DNA of 64,000 nt from Anaerolineales bacterium (lineage in GTDB: Bacteria; Chloroflexota; Anaerolineae; JAAEKA01): the NCBI GenBank assembly GCA_020634615.1, contig JACKBI010000001.1, positions 496,001 to 560,000 on the forward strand, in the 5' to 3' direction. A program made the translations under genes and the position numbers. Positions 9,266-17,913 of this stretch are shown piece after piece. The notes under the pieces are model-generated. The model ran no database searches and was not told where the DNA came from. It worked only from the letters and a program-made list of their open reading frames with translations. Position 1 is the stretch's first letter. Every line of letters begins with the position of its first letter.

Positions 9266-10587
9266 CTACATGTGGATCTTGCGCGCGATGACTTGTTCGA
9301 GCTTGCGCCGCACGCCTTCGACCGGCACGCGGTTGAGCACTTCCTCGAAGAAGCCGGTGACGATCATCTGCTCGGCCTGGAACTTGCTCAGCCCGCGCGC
9401 CATAAGATAGAAAAGGTACTCCGGTTCGATCTTGCTGATAGTCGCGCCGTGCGTACAGCGCACGTCGTCAGCTTCGATCTCCAAACCGGGGATGCTGTCG
9501 GCGCGCGCACGCCGGTCCAAAACCAGATTGTTGTTCTTCTGGTATGCATCGGTCTTCTGGGCATGCGGCCAGACCTTGATGCTCCCTGAGTAAACCGAGC
9601 GAGCACGGTCGCGCAGCGCGCCCTTGAAGAGCAGGTCGCTGGTGCAGTGGTCGGCGAAGTGGTTCTGCATGGTGTGGTGGTCGATGTGCTGGCGCCCGCT
9701 GGGGAAGTAAAGTCCCAGCAACTCGCCGTGCCCCCCGCGCTCCAGCATCTGCATCTCCAGGTTGATCTTGCTGAGCTTGCTGCCCCAGGAGCTGAGAATC
9801 CAGGTCAACTGGGCGTCGCGCAACATCTGCGCCTGCTGGGTGCTGAAGTGCCACGTGTTGGTATTCCAGTCCTGACCGTGCATGTAGCGCACGACTGCAC
9901 CGGGGCGGGCGAAGATCTCGACCACGCCGCTGTGGAAAGCTGCGCCGTTGTCCTTGCTGATCAGGTCATCGACGTAGGTGACCTGGCTGTTTTCTTCGGC
10001 GATGATGAGCGTGTGCGCAAAGTCTGCCACACCGCTGCTGATCGAGGTGACGCCATGAAATGGCAGTTCGATCTGCACATTGCGCGGCACGTAGAGCACC
10101 GTCCGCCGGTGACCGGCGCGGCATGCAGTGCAGTGAACTTGTTCACGTCCACCGCGACATTGTCAGTCATGAAATGCTTCTGGATCAGCTCAGGATGCTG
10201 ACGAATGGCGGTGTCGAGGTCGGTGAAGATGACACCCTTGGCCGTCAGCTCGTTGTCGATACCGTGGTAGCGCACGGCGCCGTCTTCGGTCACCAGCGCC
10301 GCGGCAGCGTTGATCGACTCAAGCTCTTCCCGCAGCGCAGGCGTCAGATCAGCGACATCACCGCGCATGTCGTCAGCGGTGGCTGCCAGCTTGAATTTGG
10401 CGATGTCCAGCCCGGTCAGCCGGGTGCGCCGCCATTCCTCTTCCTCGCCGGTCGGCCACGGAATCTCTTCAAAGAAACGCCAGGCGCGATGACGAAGGTC
10501 AGTGAACCAGATCGGTTCCTGTTTCTGCTGCGAGAGCGAGCCAACGGCCGCCGCGCTGTCCAGTCCGATCTCACTCTTAGTTAGCAC
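9266..10587 (-). CDS. sufD: Fe-S assembly protein SufD (one frameshift in this sequence)
   Basis: SufD is the partner of SufB in the SufBC2D scaffold that builds Fe-S clusters. The N-terminal part (QKQEPIWFTDLRHRAWRFFE onward) starts at a GTG at 10587 and reads through NKFTALHAAPVTGG. There a single base is missing near 10103: inserting one base restores GGTVLYVPRN and joins the intact C-terminal 275 residues, which end ARKIHM. The C-terminal core shows DRRARADSIPGLEIEADDV and HGATISKIEPEYLFYLMARG, family hallmarks. It is the last suf gene, after sufB. I treat the shift as a probable sequence error because the surrounding code is fully conserved. Confidence 0.88.
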
Positions 10588-10621
10588 TTGTAGCAGTCAT
10601 ATCTGTATCTCAAATGGGCAA

Positions 10622-10725
10622 GGAATGGAAGTGGACGGGTAGACAGGTGAACAAGTAAACAGGTTTACAGGTCGCTTCTCGGTTTCCCTGTCTACCTGTT
10701 TACTTCCGTTTCCTTGTTTCCTTTT
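10622..10725. repeat. Octamer inverted array between sufB and sufD
   Basis: The left cluster steps by 8 bp: GGTAGACA GGTGAACA AGTAAACA GGTTTACA. The right cluster reads in the complement: TGTCTACC TGTTTACT, then degenerate TCCGTTTCC and TTGTTTCC. It is an 8-bp version of the heptamer arrays in the neighbouring suf spacers. Confidence 0.75.
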
Positions 10726-10732
10726 TCCAATA

Positions 10733-12137
10733 CTACCTTCCATCTGCTGGCTGGATCAGCCGGTTCATCTCGACCGCGTATTCCATGGGCAGTTCCTTGA
10801 CCATCGGCTCGATGAAGCCGCTGACGATCATGGTGGCCGCCTCTTCCTCGTTCAGGCCGCAGCTCATCAGGTAGAAGATCTGCTCTTCGTTGACCTTGCT
10901 GACGCTGGCCTCGTGGCCGACTTGCACGTCCTGCTCGTCGATCTCGATATACGGGTAGGTGTCGGAGCGGCTGTGGTCATCCAGCAGCAGCGCGTCGCAG
11001 ACGACCGTCGACTTGGAGCCGGTGGCGCCCTTGGCGACCTTCAGCAGGCCGCGATAGCTGGCCCGCCCGCCGTTCTTGCTGATCGACTTGGAATGATCTT
11101 GGACGAGGTGTCCAGGCGCGCCGTGCACCACCTTGCCGCCGGCGTCCGGGTCTGGCCCTGGCCGGCGAACGCGATGGACAGGATCTCACCATGGGCGCGG
11201 CCCCATCATGTAGACTGCCGGGTACTTCATGGTCACCTTGGGCCCAGATTGGCATCGATCCACTCCATGGTCGCGTCCTCATAGGCCATGGCGCGCGGTC
11301 ACCAGATTGTTGTAAACGTTGTTGGACCAGTTCTGAATGGTCGAGTAGCAGCAGCGCAACCGCCTTTTTGACCACGATCTCGACGACGGCGCTGTGCAGC
11401 GAGTCGCTGGCGTAGATCGGCGCGGTGCAGCCTTCGACGTAGTGGACGTTGGCGCCCTCTTCGACGATGATCAGCGTGCGCTCGAACTGGCCCATGTTTC
11501 TGGGCGTTGATGCGGAAGTAGGCCTGCAAGGGGGAATGTCAACCGTCACGCTTTCGGCACGTAGACAGAAGCTGCCACCCGACCAGACGGCCGAATTCAG
11601 CGCTGCAAACTTGTTGTCTGACGGCGGGATGATCGAGCCAAAGTACTCGCGGAAGATGTCTTCATGTTCGCGCAGGCCACTGTCGGTGTCCAGGAAGATG
11701 ACGCCCAGATTGGTCCACACTTCCTGCAGCGAGTGGTAAACCACTTCGGACTCGTACTGCGCCAACGCCGGCCAGGAAGTTGCGCTCCGCTTCGGGAATG
11801 CCCAGACGCTCAAAGGTGTTCTTCATGCTGTCTGGCATGTCATCCCAGCTCGTGCCAGCCTTTTCGGTGGGCTTGAGGTAATAGTAGATGTCGTCGAACT
11901 GGATCTCGCTCAGGTCAGCGCCCCACGTGGGCATTGGCTTGGACAAGAAGATGTCCAGCGAGCGGTGGCGAAGTCACGCATCCACTCCGGTTCATTCTTC
12001 ATGACCGAAATCTGATCCACGATCTCGTGATCGAGACCCCTGCGCGACTTGAAGACGTACTCCTCCGGCATGCTGAAGCCGTACATGTACTCGTCTTTTA
12101 CGCCAGCCAGTGCTTCGCGGTCACTTGTTGTTGCCAT
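10733..12137 (-). CDS. sufB: Fe-S scaffold protein SufB (many small indels in this sequence)
   Basis: SufB is the core cluster-assembly scaffold. The gene begins ATG at 12137 (DEYMYGFSMPEEYVFKSRRG) and ends at 10733 (MEYAVEMNRLIQPADGR). The 1405-bp span matches a 470-residue SufB, but the frame breaks repeatedly. Near 11970 one base is missing in RDFRHRSLD; near 11760 two bases in FLAGVGAQYESEVVYHSL; between 11500 and 11570 a set of compensating changes occurs around VTVDIP and NMGQFERTL; several more lie between 11100 and 11370. Almost all are homopolymer or GC-dinucleotide length changes with the protein sequence conserved on both sides. Best read as sequencing error rather than a pseudogene. 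Confidence 0.88.
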
Positions 12138-12197
12138 GGTGTTCTCCTATGGAATCAGGCCCGGTTTGTGCGGCGCCTGGATTACTCGTCGTGTGTC

Positions 12198-12307
12198 GCC
12201 AGTAAACAGTGAACAGTGTCCAGTAAACAGTTTTCAGAAGATCTCTTGCAAAACAGTGACCTCTGGTTCCGGTCACCGATTACTGATCACTGGTTACCGA
12301 TTACCGT
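12198..12307. repeat. Heptamer inverted array between sufC and sufB
   Basis: The left cluster reads CAGTAAA CAGTGAA CAGTGTC CAGTAAA CAG in 7-bp steps. The right cluster reads GGTCACCG ATTACTG ATCACTG GTTACCG ATTACCG, the opposite orientation of the same C(A/G)GT(A/G)A unit. The arms pair imperfectly. Confidence 0.8.
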
Positions 12308-12308
12308 C

Positions 12309-13134
12309 CTACGCCGCCACCAGCTCCGGCTCGCCAAACTCATCGCGCACCGACTGGTAGCCCTGGGCTTCCAGTTCGTGAGCAACTTCGATACCGCCGC
12401 TCTTGACGATGCGGCCGTTGTAGAAGACGTGGACGAAGTGCGGCTGCACATAGTTCAGGATCTGCTGATAATGGGTGATCAGCAGAATGCCGAGGTTCGG
12501 TCCGGCCAGCTTGTTGACCCCCATCAGAGACAACACGCAGCGCGTCGGATGTCCAGCCCGCTGTCGGTCTCGTCCATGATGGCGATCTTGGCTGAAGCAT
12601 GGCCATCTGCGGGGATCTCGACCCGTTTCTTCTCCGCCGCCGCTGAACCCTTCGTTCAGGTAGCGCTTGGCGAAGTCGCGATCGACGTGGAACTCGTCCA
12701 TCTTGTCCAGCAGCTCGCGGCGAAAATCGCGCATCGGCATCAAATTGGAACCGATGACACCCTGGCGGCCATCGCCGTCGGCAGGCTTGTCGGTGAAACC
12801 GCGCATGTTGCTGACAGCAGTGCGCAGGAAGTTGGCCATGCTGACGCCAGGGACGGCGACAGGGTACTGGAACGCCAGAAACAGGCCCTTGCGCGCCCGC
12901 TCGTTAGGCTCCATATCCAGAACGCTTTCACCGTCCAGCAGAATATCGCCCTCGGTCACTGTGTAATGGGGTGACCCATGATAGCGTAGGACAGGGTACT
13001 CTTGCCGGAACCATTGGGACCCATCAATGCGTGGATCTCGCCCTGGCGGACGGTCAGATTGACGCCCTTCAACACTTCCTTCCGCCGTCGTTGACCGCCA
13101 CGTGAAGGTTCTGAATAACTAGCTCACTCGTCAT
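12309..13134 (-). CDS. sufC: Fe-S assembly ATPase SufC (several indels in this sequence)
   Basis: SufC is the ABC-type ATPase of the SufBCD scaffold. An AAGGAG site precedes ATG 13134 (MTSELVIQNLHVAVNDGG). The Walker A block MGPNGSGKSTL is encoded near 13000, followed by EGDILLDG, QYPVAVPGVS, and after repair the signature FSGGEKKRVE, Walker B IAIMDETDSGLD and LLITHYQQILNY. I count about seven single-base length changes: near 13080, 12965, 12638, 12611, 12590, 12547 and 12519. All lie in short homopolymers and each, when corrected, restores the SufC consensus. It lies between sufR and sufB. Confidence 0.88.
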
Positions 13135-13199
13135 GGAAACGTATCTCCTTGAAAAAATTTTGTCTTGCTTACCTGGTAGATTGAAATTTGGTAGATCGG

Positions 13200-13881
13200 T
13201 TACGTGGCAGGCTGGAAGCTCGTCGCGTGGCGATTGCCGCCTGCCGCAGGAATTGCGTTGACCACGAACTGACAACTGTTGTGGCCGTCGTGGATGCAGT
13301 TGCCCAATGTCACATCCGCTCCCAACACCTGGGAGAACGTGTCACGCTCCATCTCGCATACGTCACGGTGCACAGAAGACAGGTCGTGATACGGGCAGTT
13401 GTACTCGTGCAGGATCATGACCCCGTTGGCATCCTCGATGTCGGCGCGGATGCCGCGGCGATCCAGCAGGACCGAAAGTTCGGGAATCCTGTCGCCCAGA
13501 GCAACGCCCTTGATCTGACGGCTGTACTGCATCGCCAGTTTGTCGCCCACCCGGCTCAGCAGGTAGCGCAGCTTGGCCGTGCCCTCGGTCTCCAGCAGCT
13601 CGTGGATCAGGTCCAGCGCCAGCTCATCGGAATAGCAGGCAAACAGGCTCTGCGACCGTTCGGTGAGCTTGTAGACGTTGCGTGGGCGGCCAACGCCCTG
13701 TCGCTCTCTGGTCATGATAACCAGGCCTTCGGCCGACAGGCTGGCCAGTTGCTGGCACAGCGGTCGCGGTGACGCCCAACATGTCTTCCAGGTCTTTGAT
13801 GCCAGCGGTTGTGTTGCGCAGGAGGTATTCGAGAATTTGCCCAGCGGGGGTTGAACTGTTTTGAATGCCCTGAGTCGCCAT
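13200..13881 (-). CDS. sufR: SufR-type transcriptional regulator of the suf operon (one indel)
   Basis: A DeoR/ArsR-like helix-turn-helix repressor that in cyanobacteria senses Fe-S cluster status and represses suf. The N-terminus ILEYLLRNTTAGIKDLEDML followed by GVTATAVRQQLASLSAEGLV is the winged HTH. Joining the two parts needs a GC dinucleotide restored near 13758. The C-terminal part carries the cluster-binding Cys pattern: CPYHDLS, DVCEMERD, GNCIHDGHNSC. The ATG at 13881 is used. It is the first gene after a consensus promoter and is followed 65 bp later by sufC, so it probably autoregulates the operon. Confidence 0.87.
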
Positions 13882-13927
13882 GGTCACTTACTCTTTCAAT
13901 AAATCGTCGTTCCGGCTAACAAGTGGA

Positions 13928-13956
13928 AGTATATGCCAGCAAAGTAATTTTGTCAA
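13928..13956 (-). promoter_or_regulatory. Sigma-70-type promoter of the suf operon
   Basis: On the minus strand TTGACA (13951-13956) is separated by 17 bp from TATACT (13928-13933), about 47 bp before the sufR start. No clear CAAC-N6-GTTG operator of the cyanobacterial SufR type was seen. Confidence 0.88.
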
Positions 13957-13996
13957 ATTAATCTGCGAAAATTACCAATATGCCAACCACCCCAAC

Positions 13997-14092
13997 GAAG
14001 TCCGGCTTTGCAGCAAAGCCGGACTTCTGGCTGTTACGCGTGCCGTTCATGAAAACAGAAGCTCACCTTTGCCGAAAAAGTCGAGCTTCTTA
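13997..14092. repeat. Palindromic intergenic elements upstream of sufR
   Basis: A perfect 31-bp palindrome (15-bp arms GAAGTCCGGCTTTGC and its complement around one base) spans 13997-14027. A second hairpin AGAAGCTC/GAGCTTCT spans 14057-14090. The GAAGCTC/GAGCTTC arm sequence recurs in the palindromes at 35153-35259. The rest of 13957-14460 shows weaker inverted repeats and no supported gene. Confidence 0.65.
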
Positions 14093-14464
14093 TAAAACGT
14101 TGCCGGACACGTCCAACTCAAAGCGCCGAACCTGTGGGCAGATCCGGCGTTTCTTCAGTCAATCTCGTGTGACGTTAGCTGATGCGCATCCGCTTCACAT
14201 CCACGAAGCCGGCCAGCACATTTCGCCCAGAGCTTTTCAAAAGTCGAGATCAAGCTCATCTCGGTCACCCGGAACGGGTCTGACGAACAACCTGCGCAGG
14301 CATTCGAGGCAGGTGAAGGGTCTCTCATGGAGTACGCGAGATGTCTCGCTGCGCAATGTGAACGTGCTTGTTGCCTTATCGAGCCGCTCAACATGACACA
14401 TGCGGGACTTATGAGAAGCCCTGCATTTCGCCTTGCTGAGATTGACCGCGTCTATCTCCGGTGG

Positions 14465-14492
14465 TATAGTAGTTCTTCGCACTACCATACCG
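14465..14492 (+). repeat. Hairpin just before the GyrA-CTD-like gene
   Basis: GGTATAGTAGT and ACTACCATACC pair with one G-T pair around a 7-nt loop, 15 nt upstream of the start codon at 14505. It could be a leader hairpin affecting translation; no promoter box is clear. Confidence 0.4.
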
Positions 14493-14504
14493 TCTGGAGT
14501 CAAC

Positions 14505-15656
14505 ATGCCCGAAAACACCGCGATGGACACAATGCGTGATGAATACGAAATTGACACCTTGATCGAGCAGGCGACGCCGATATTGCGCCGCTACATCCTG
14601 ACGCTGGAACAGGAAAACGCGCGCCTGCGGCAGGAACTGATGGATGCGCAAGGCACGGCGGCACGGCGGGAGCGCGCCGCGTTGGCCCGCGAAAGCCGCG
14701 AGCCGTCGGCCAACACCAGTGTGCCCACGCCGCGTTACGGCGACGATGTGATGGTGATCACCGTCACTGCTCAGGGGCTGTGCAAGCGCACACCAGTCAA
14801 CGAATACTCGGCACAGCGGCGGGGCGGCGTGGGCGTCTTCGACATCCAGACCAGCCGTGATGACCAGGTGGCGCATGTGCTGGTCGCGCGCGAGGCCGCT
14901 GCCCTGCTGGTATTGAGCAGCCGCGGGCGCGCGTTTCGCGTCCCGGTCGAGACGTTGCCGCTGACAGAGATCCGCGGCCGTGGCGCCTCATTGCCCGAGC
15001 GTCTGATGTTCACCGGCGGTGAGACCATTGGCGCGCTGTTGGCGCTGGACGAGGAGCAGGATGATCGCCCCAACGTACTGATCGCCACAGCCAGCGGCTT
15101 GCTGCGCTCGTTCCATCGCAACTACGTCGGTCCCCGCCTGCAACCCGGCACGTTGTTGGTTGAACCGGCCCGGGGCGGCTCACCGGCCGCGGCAACCCTG
15201 TCCCATGGCGGCGGCGACGTGCTGGTCGCGCTGCGCAGCGGCGTCGCCTACCGCTTCGCCGAGCAGCTGATTCGCCGGGAGGGGGTGCGCGGCATCCAGG
15301 TCCGCCCGGACGACGCAGTGGTCGGTCTGGCCGTCCTCGCGGCCGATGGCAGCGATGCCATCTTCCTGGCCAGCGGCGAAGGACTGGGCACCCGCCGCGG
15401 CGATGATACTTTCTCCGCCAACAAATCGCCGGGCGGGCAAGGCAAGGTCATCATGAAGACCGACGCACTGGCCGGACTTGCTGCCGTCACAGAGCAGAGT
15501 GAAGTGTTCTGCGTCAGCGGCCTTGGCAAGATCATCCGTTTTGCCGTGGCTGAAGTGCCGCCCAAGGCCGGCAATGTTCAAGGTGTCAACATCATGGATT
15601 GCCGCGGCGACCAACTGACCGCCATCACTGTCAGCACGCCACCTGCCCAGGATTGA
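14505..15656 (+). CDS. Free-standing GyrA C-terminal beta-pinwheel-like protein
   Basis: A 383-residue protein with a charged coiled-coil N-terminus (about residues 15-65) followed by repeats of the DNA gyrase A C-terminal beta-pinwheel: DDVMVITVTAQGLCKRTPVN, LLVLSSRGRAFRVPV, NVLIATASGLLRSF, VLVALRSGVAYRF, EVFCVSGLGKIIRF. It contains a GyrA-box-like QRRGGVG (consensus QRRGGKG) near residue 105. The breakage-reunion domain and catalytic Tyr are absent, so it cannot be a topoisomerase alone; it may wrap or bend DNA or assist gyrase (inference). The start at 14505 has GGAG 6 nt upstream. Its stop shares a base with the next start (TGATG), suggesting coupling. Confidence 0.8.
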   Translation: MPENTAMDTMRDEYEIDTLIEQATPILRRYILTLEQENARLRQELMDAQGTAARRERAALARESREPSANTSVPTPRYGDDVMVITVTAQGLCKRTPVNEYSAQRRGGVGVFDIQTSRDDQVAHVLVAREAAALLVLSSRGRAFRVPVETLPLTEIRGRGASLPERLMFTGGETIGALLALDEEQDDRPNVLIATASGLLRSFHRNYVGPRLQPGTLLVEPARGGSPAAATLSHGGGDVLVALRSGVAYRFAEQLIRREGVRGIQVRPDDAVVGLAVLAADGSDAIFLASGEGLGTRRGDDTFSANKSPGGQGKVIMKTDALAGLAAVTEQSEVFCVSGLGKIIRFAVAEVPPKAGNVQGVNIMDCRGDQLTAITVSTPPAQD

Positions 15657-16456
15657 TGCCCATGTCTGCTACACCACACAGCGCGTTGGTACGTCCACCT
15701 GACCTCTCGTTTGTCGATGCGTTGGGACAGGTCGAGGGCGCACCCGCGATCGATTTCGAATTGGCGTTGGCGCAACACCGCCTGTATGTGGCGGCGCTGG
15801 AGGCAGCGGGTCTTTCGGTTACGGTATTGCCGCCCGCAGAGGGCTTGCCCGATGCTTGCTTTGTGCAGGATGTCGCGCTGGTGCTGCCGGAACTGGTCTT
15901 GCTGGCCCGTCCGGCCATGCCGTCGCGGCAGGCGGAGATTGCCGCGATTCGAGCGTATTTGCCTCCCGACCGGCCGGTGGCAGCGGTCGAGGAGCCGGGC
16001 ACGCTGGAGTGGGGCGACGTGTTGCGCATCGGCAACACGCTGTATGTTGGTCTGTCGGAGCGCACCAATGCGGCCGGTGCAGAGCAAGTGCGCGCTGCCG
16101 TGACGCCGCTGGGGATGGACGTTGAAACGGTTCCCGTGCCGGCCGGCTTGCATCTGCTCAGCGGGCTAAACTACCTGGGACGCTCGCCGCGCAACGCCGA
16201 CGGCCCCGGGGTCGTTCTGGCGTGGCCGGCATACCGCGACCTGCCGATACTGGCCGGGCTGGATGTGATCGTCGTGCCGGAGAGCGAAGGCCCGGCCGCC
16301 AACGTACTGGCCCTTGGTGAAACGGTGCTCGTTCCTGCAGTGTACCCGCGCACCGCGGCCGAGCTTTGGCATCGCGGCTGGCGCGTGTTGTCGGTGCCCA
16401 TCAGCGAGTTTGCCAAAGCGGATGGCGGCCTGACCTGTCTCAGCCTGCTGATGTGA
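15656..16456 (+). CDS. DDAH/arginine-deiminase-superfamily amidinohydrolase
   Basis: A predicted dimethylarginine dimethylaminohydrolase-like enzyme hydrolysing a guanidino-type substrate to citrulline plus amine. Seen: LVRPPDLSFVDAL, the conserved DACFVQDVALVL block (about residue 65), RPAMPSRQAEI, the catalytic His in GLHLLSGLNYLG (about residue 164) and the nucleophile Cys261 in GGLTCLSLLM at the very C-terminus, as in the family. Length 266 residues. Translation may start at ATG 15656, overlapping the upstream stop, or at the ATG two codons later. Substrate (methylarginine or another guanidine) is not decidable here. Confidence 0.85.
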   Translation: MPMSATPHSALVRPPDLSFVDALGQVEGAPAIDFELALAQHRLYVAALEAAGLSVTVLPPAEGLPDACFVQDVALVLPELVLLARPAMPSRQAEIAAIRAYLPPDRPVAAVEEPGTLEWGDVLRIGNTLYVGLSERTNAAGAEQVRAAVTPLGMDVETVPVPAGLHLLSGLNYLGRSPRNADGPGVVLAWPAYRDLPILAGLDVIVVPESEGPAANVLALGETVLVPAVYPRTAAELWHRGWRVLSVPISEFAKADGGLTCLSLLM

Positions 16457-16562
16457 AAGGCTGATTGGCCGTTTGAAGTCGGTTGTTCCTTCGCACTCGA
16501 CCTGCTCTGACCAACCAGCTTTCGACACACCGACCTGAAACCTTGATACCATTGGAGGAGCT

Positions 16563-17204
16563 ATGCCGCGCGATCCATTGATCGATCGCAGCCAGGCCGC
16601 GCGTCTGGCCTTTTTTGAACAGGAACGGGATCTGTTTCACGATCTGGTGACCCACGGGCAGTCGCCAGAGGCGCTGCTGATCGCGTGCAGCGATTCGCGC
16701 ATCGTCGGCGCCGGGCTGCTGGGGACACTGCCAGGTGAGGTCTTCGTGGTGCGGACGGTAGGCGCTGTTGTGCCGCCCTATGGCATCGGCCAACGATCGG
16801 TAGGCGCGGCGCTGGAGTTTGCGCTCGACAAACTGCGCGTGCGTCATGTGATCGTCTGCGGCCACACCGACTGCGGCGCGATCGAGGCGCTGGACGCGAC
16901 CGTGGACATGCAGAAAACGCCGAACCTGGCACTGTGGCTGGAGAATCTGCGGCCGGCCAAGACCTCGGTCGACGCGCACCAGACATTTGCTGACCCCTAT
17001 GCGCGCCAGCTTGCCATCCTCCAACAGAGCGTGCTGCTGCAGATGCGCAATCTCGAAACTTATCCGGTCGTACAATACGCCCTGAAGAATCAGACTGTCA
17101 GCCTCCACGGCTGGGTATACAGCCTGGAAAGCGGGCGCTTGAGCTACTACGATTCGGACGCAGGACGGTTCGTCGTGGAAGACGCTCAAGACAGGCAACC
17201 GTAA
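16563..17204 (+). CDS. Beta-class carbonic anhydrase
   Basis: Zn-dependent interconversion of CO2 and bicarbonate. Zn ligands and dyad are visible: Cys42, Asp44 and Arg46 in ACSDSRIV, His101 and Cys104 in CGHTDCGA. The 213-residue length suits the family, and LHGWVYSLESGRL is the conserved C-terminal strand. A GGAGGAG ribosome site sits 3-4 nt before the ATG. It follows the DDAH-like gene by 106 bp on the same strand. Assignment secure. Confidence 0.95.
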   Translation: MPRDPLIDRSQAARLAFFEQERDLFHDLVTHGQSPEALLIACSDSRIVGAGLLGTLPGEVFVVRTVGAVVPPYGIGQRSVGAALEFALDKLRVRHVIVCGHTDCGAIEALDATVDMQKTPNLALWLENLRPAKTSVDAHQTFADPYARQLAILQQSVLLQMRNLETYPVVQYALKNQTVSLHGWVYSLESGRLSYYDSDAGRFVVEDAQDRQP

Positions 17205-17264
17205 GCAAGCGCAAGACGCATCCGGGCGCCCTGCGCCTGCCGGACGGACGGAATGGGGTGGCGT

Positions 17265-17311
17265 AGCCAGCGGGCCGACTTTCCGGTAAGGGAAGCGTCG
17301 GCGCGCTGGCT
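17265..17311. repeat. Long imperfect hairpin after carbonic anhydrase
   Basis: AGCCAGCGGGCCGACTTTCC pairs with GGGAAGCGTCGGCGCGCTGG across a 4-5-nt loop: about 19 paired positions with one mismatch and one bulge. There is no T tract, so termination is possible but not certain. Confidence 0.55.
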
Positions 17312-17523
17312 TGCAGACTGGGAAAATCGTATTGAGGAAATGCGGCCTGCTCGCTGGATACCCTGTCTGCGGGGGCTATGACAGTGTAGTGCGTACGCGC
17401 AGAAGTGCGCACCGACGCACTGGCATTTCCTCATTTGACCGTTTTTCTGACCCTCTTTTCACCAAATTCTCCAATTTATCGCGTAGTCTTCGTGAAATTT
17501 CTATCAGGGGTACCAAAGTACTA

Positions 17524-17553
17524 TTGACCGCGCCTGTTCTTCCCCACTAAAAT
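17524..17553 (+). promoter_or_regulatory. Candidate promoter of the first DUF362 gene
   Basis: TTGACC (17524-17529), 18-bp spacer, TAAAAT (17548-17553). It would start a leader of about 350 nt before the ATG at 17914. The upstream part of this 709-bp space holds only the hairpin at 17265. Confidence 0.5.
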
Positions 17554-17849
17554 AGGTTTGTTAGACCTTCGAATCGCCATCAACGCAGCCAGATTGTTTC
17601 CAATTTCAAATCGTTTTTCGTCCAGCAACCGGATCAGGTTTTCGATCAGGGGTGCAGTAAAAGGACAGGCTTTTATGGATCGCTTGGGATCAGCGCACCT
17701 TTTTCCTACCACGTCCCGCCGCCAGATGGCGCAGAACGAGGTGCTGCTGGCTGCCCGGGTGACATGTTGGGCTGGCGCGCGCTGCCAGTGTCGGGGCGGC
17801 GCCATTGGCGGACGGACGTTTAGTCGCAATGCAGTCGTCTATGGGAACG

Positions 17850-17888
17850 GCGAGGCCAAGGCAATCAGCTCCTGGCCTCGCTTTTTCG
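17850..17888 (+). terminator. Terminator-like hairpin inside the 5' leader
   Basis: GCGAGGCC and GGCCTCGC pair around a 16-nt loop and are followed by TTTTT, about 25 nt before the start codon at 17914. The GAGGAG ribosome site lies just after it. Between promoter and gene, this placement suggests attenuation or a riboswitch-type switch; no known riboswitch motif was recognised. Confidence 0.55.
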
Positions 17889-17913
17889 ATGCCAGGGAGC
17901 AAGAGGAGTTTTC

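Noticed and set aside
10733..13881. sufB, sufC and sufR as true pseudogenes
   Set aside because: The indels are concentrated in homopolymers and GC dinucleotides and the code between them is fully conserved; sequence error is the simpler explanation.
17314..17913. Known riboswitch (cobalamin or cyclic-di-GMP type) in the DUF362 leader
   Set aside because: The characteristic conserved motifs of those aptamers were looked for and not found.
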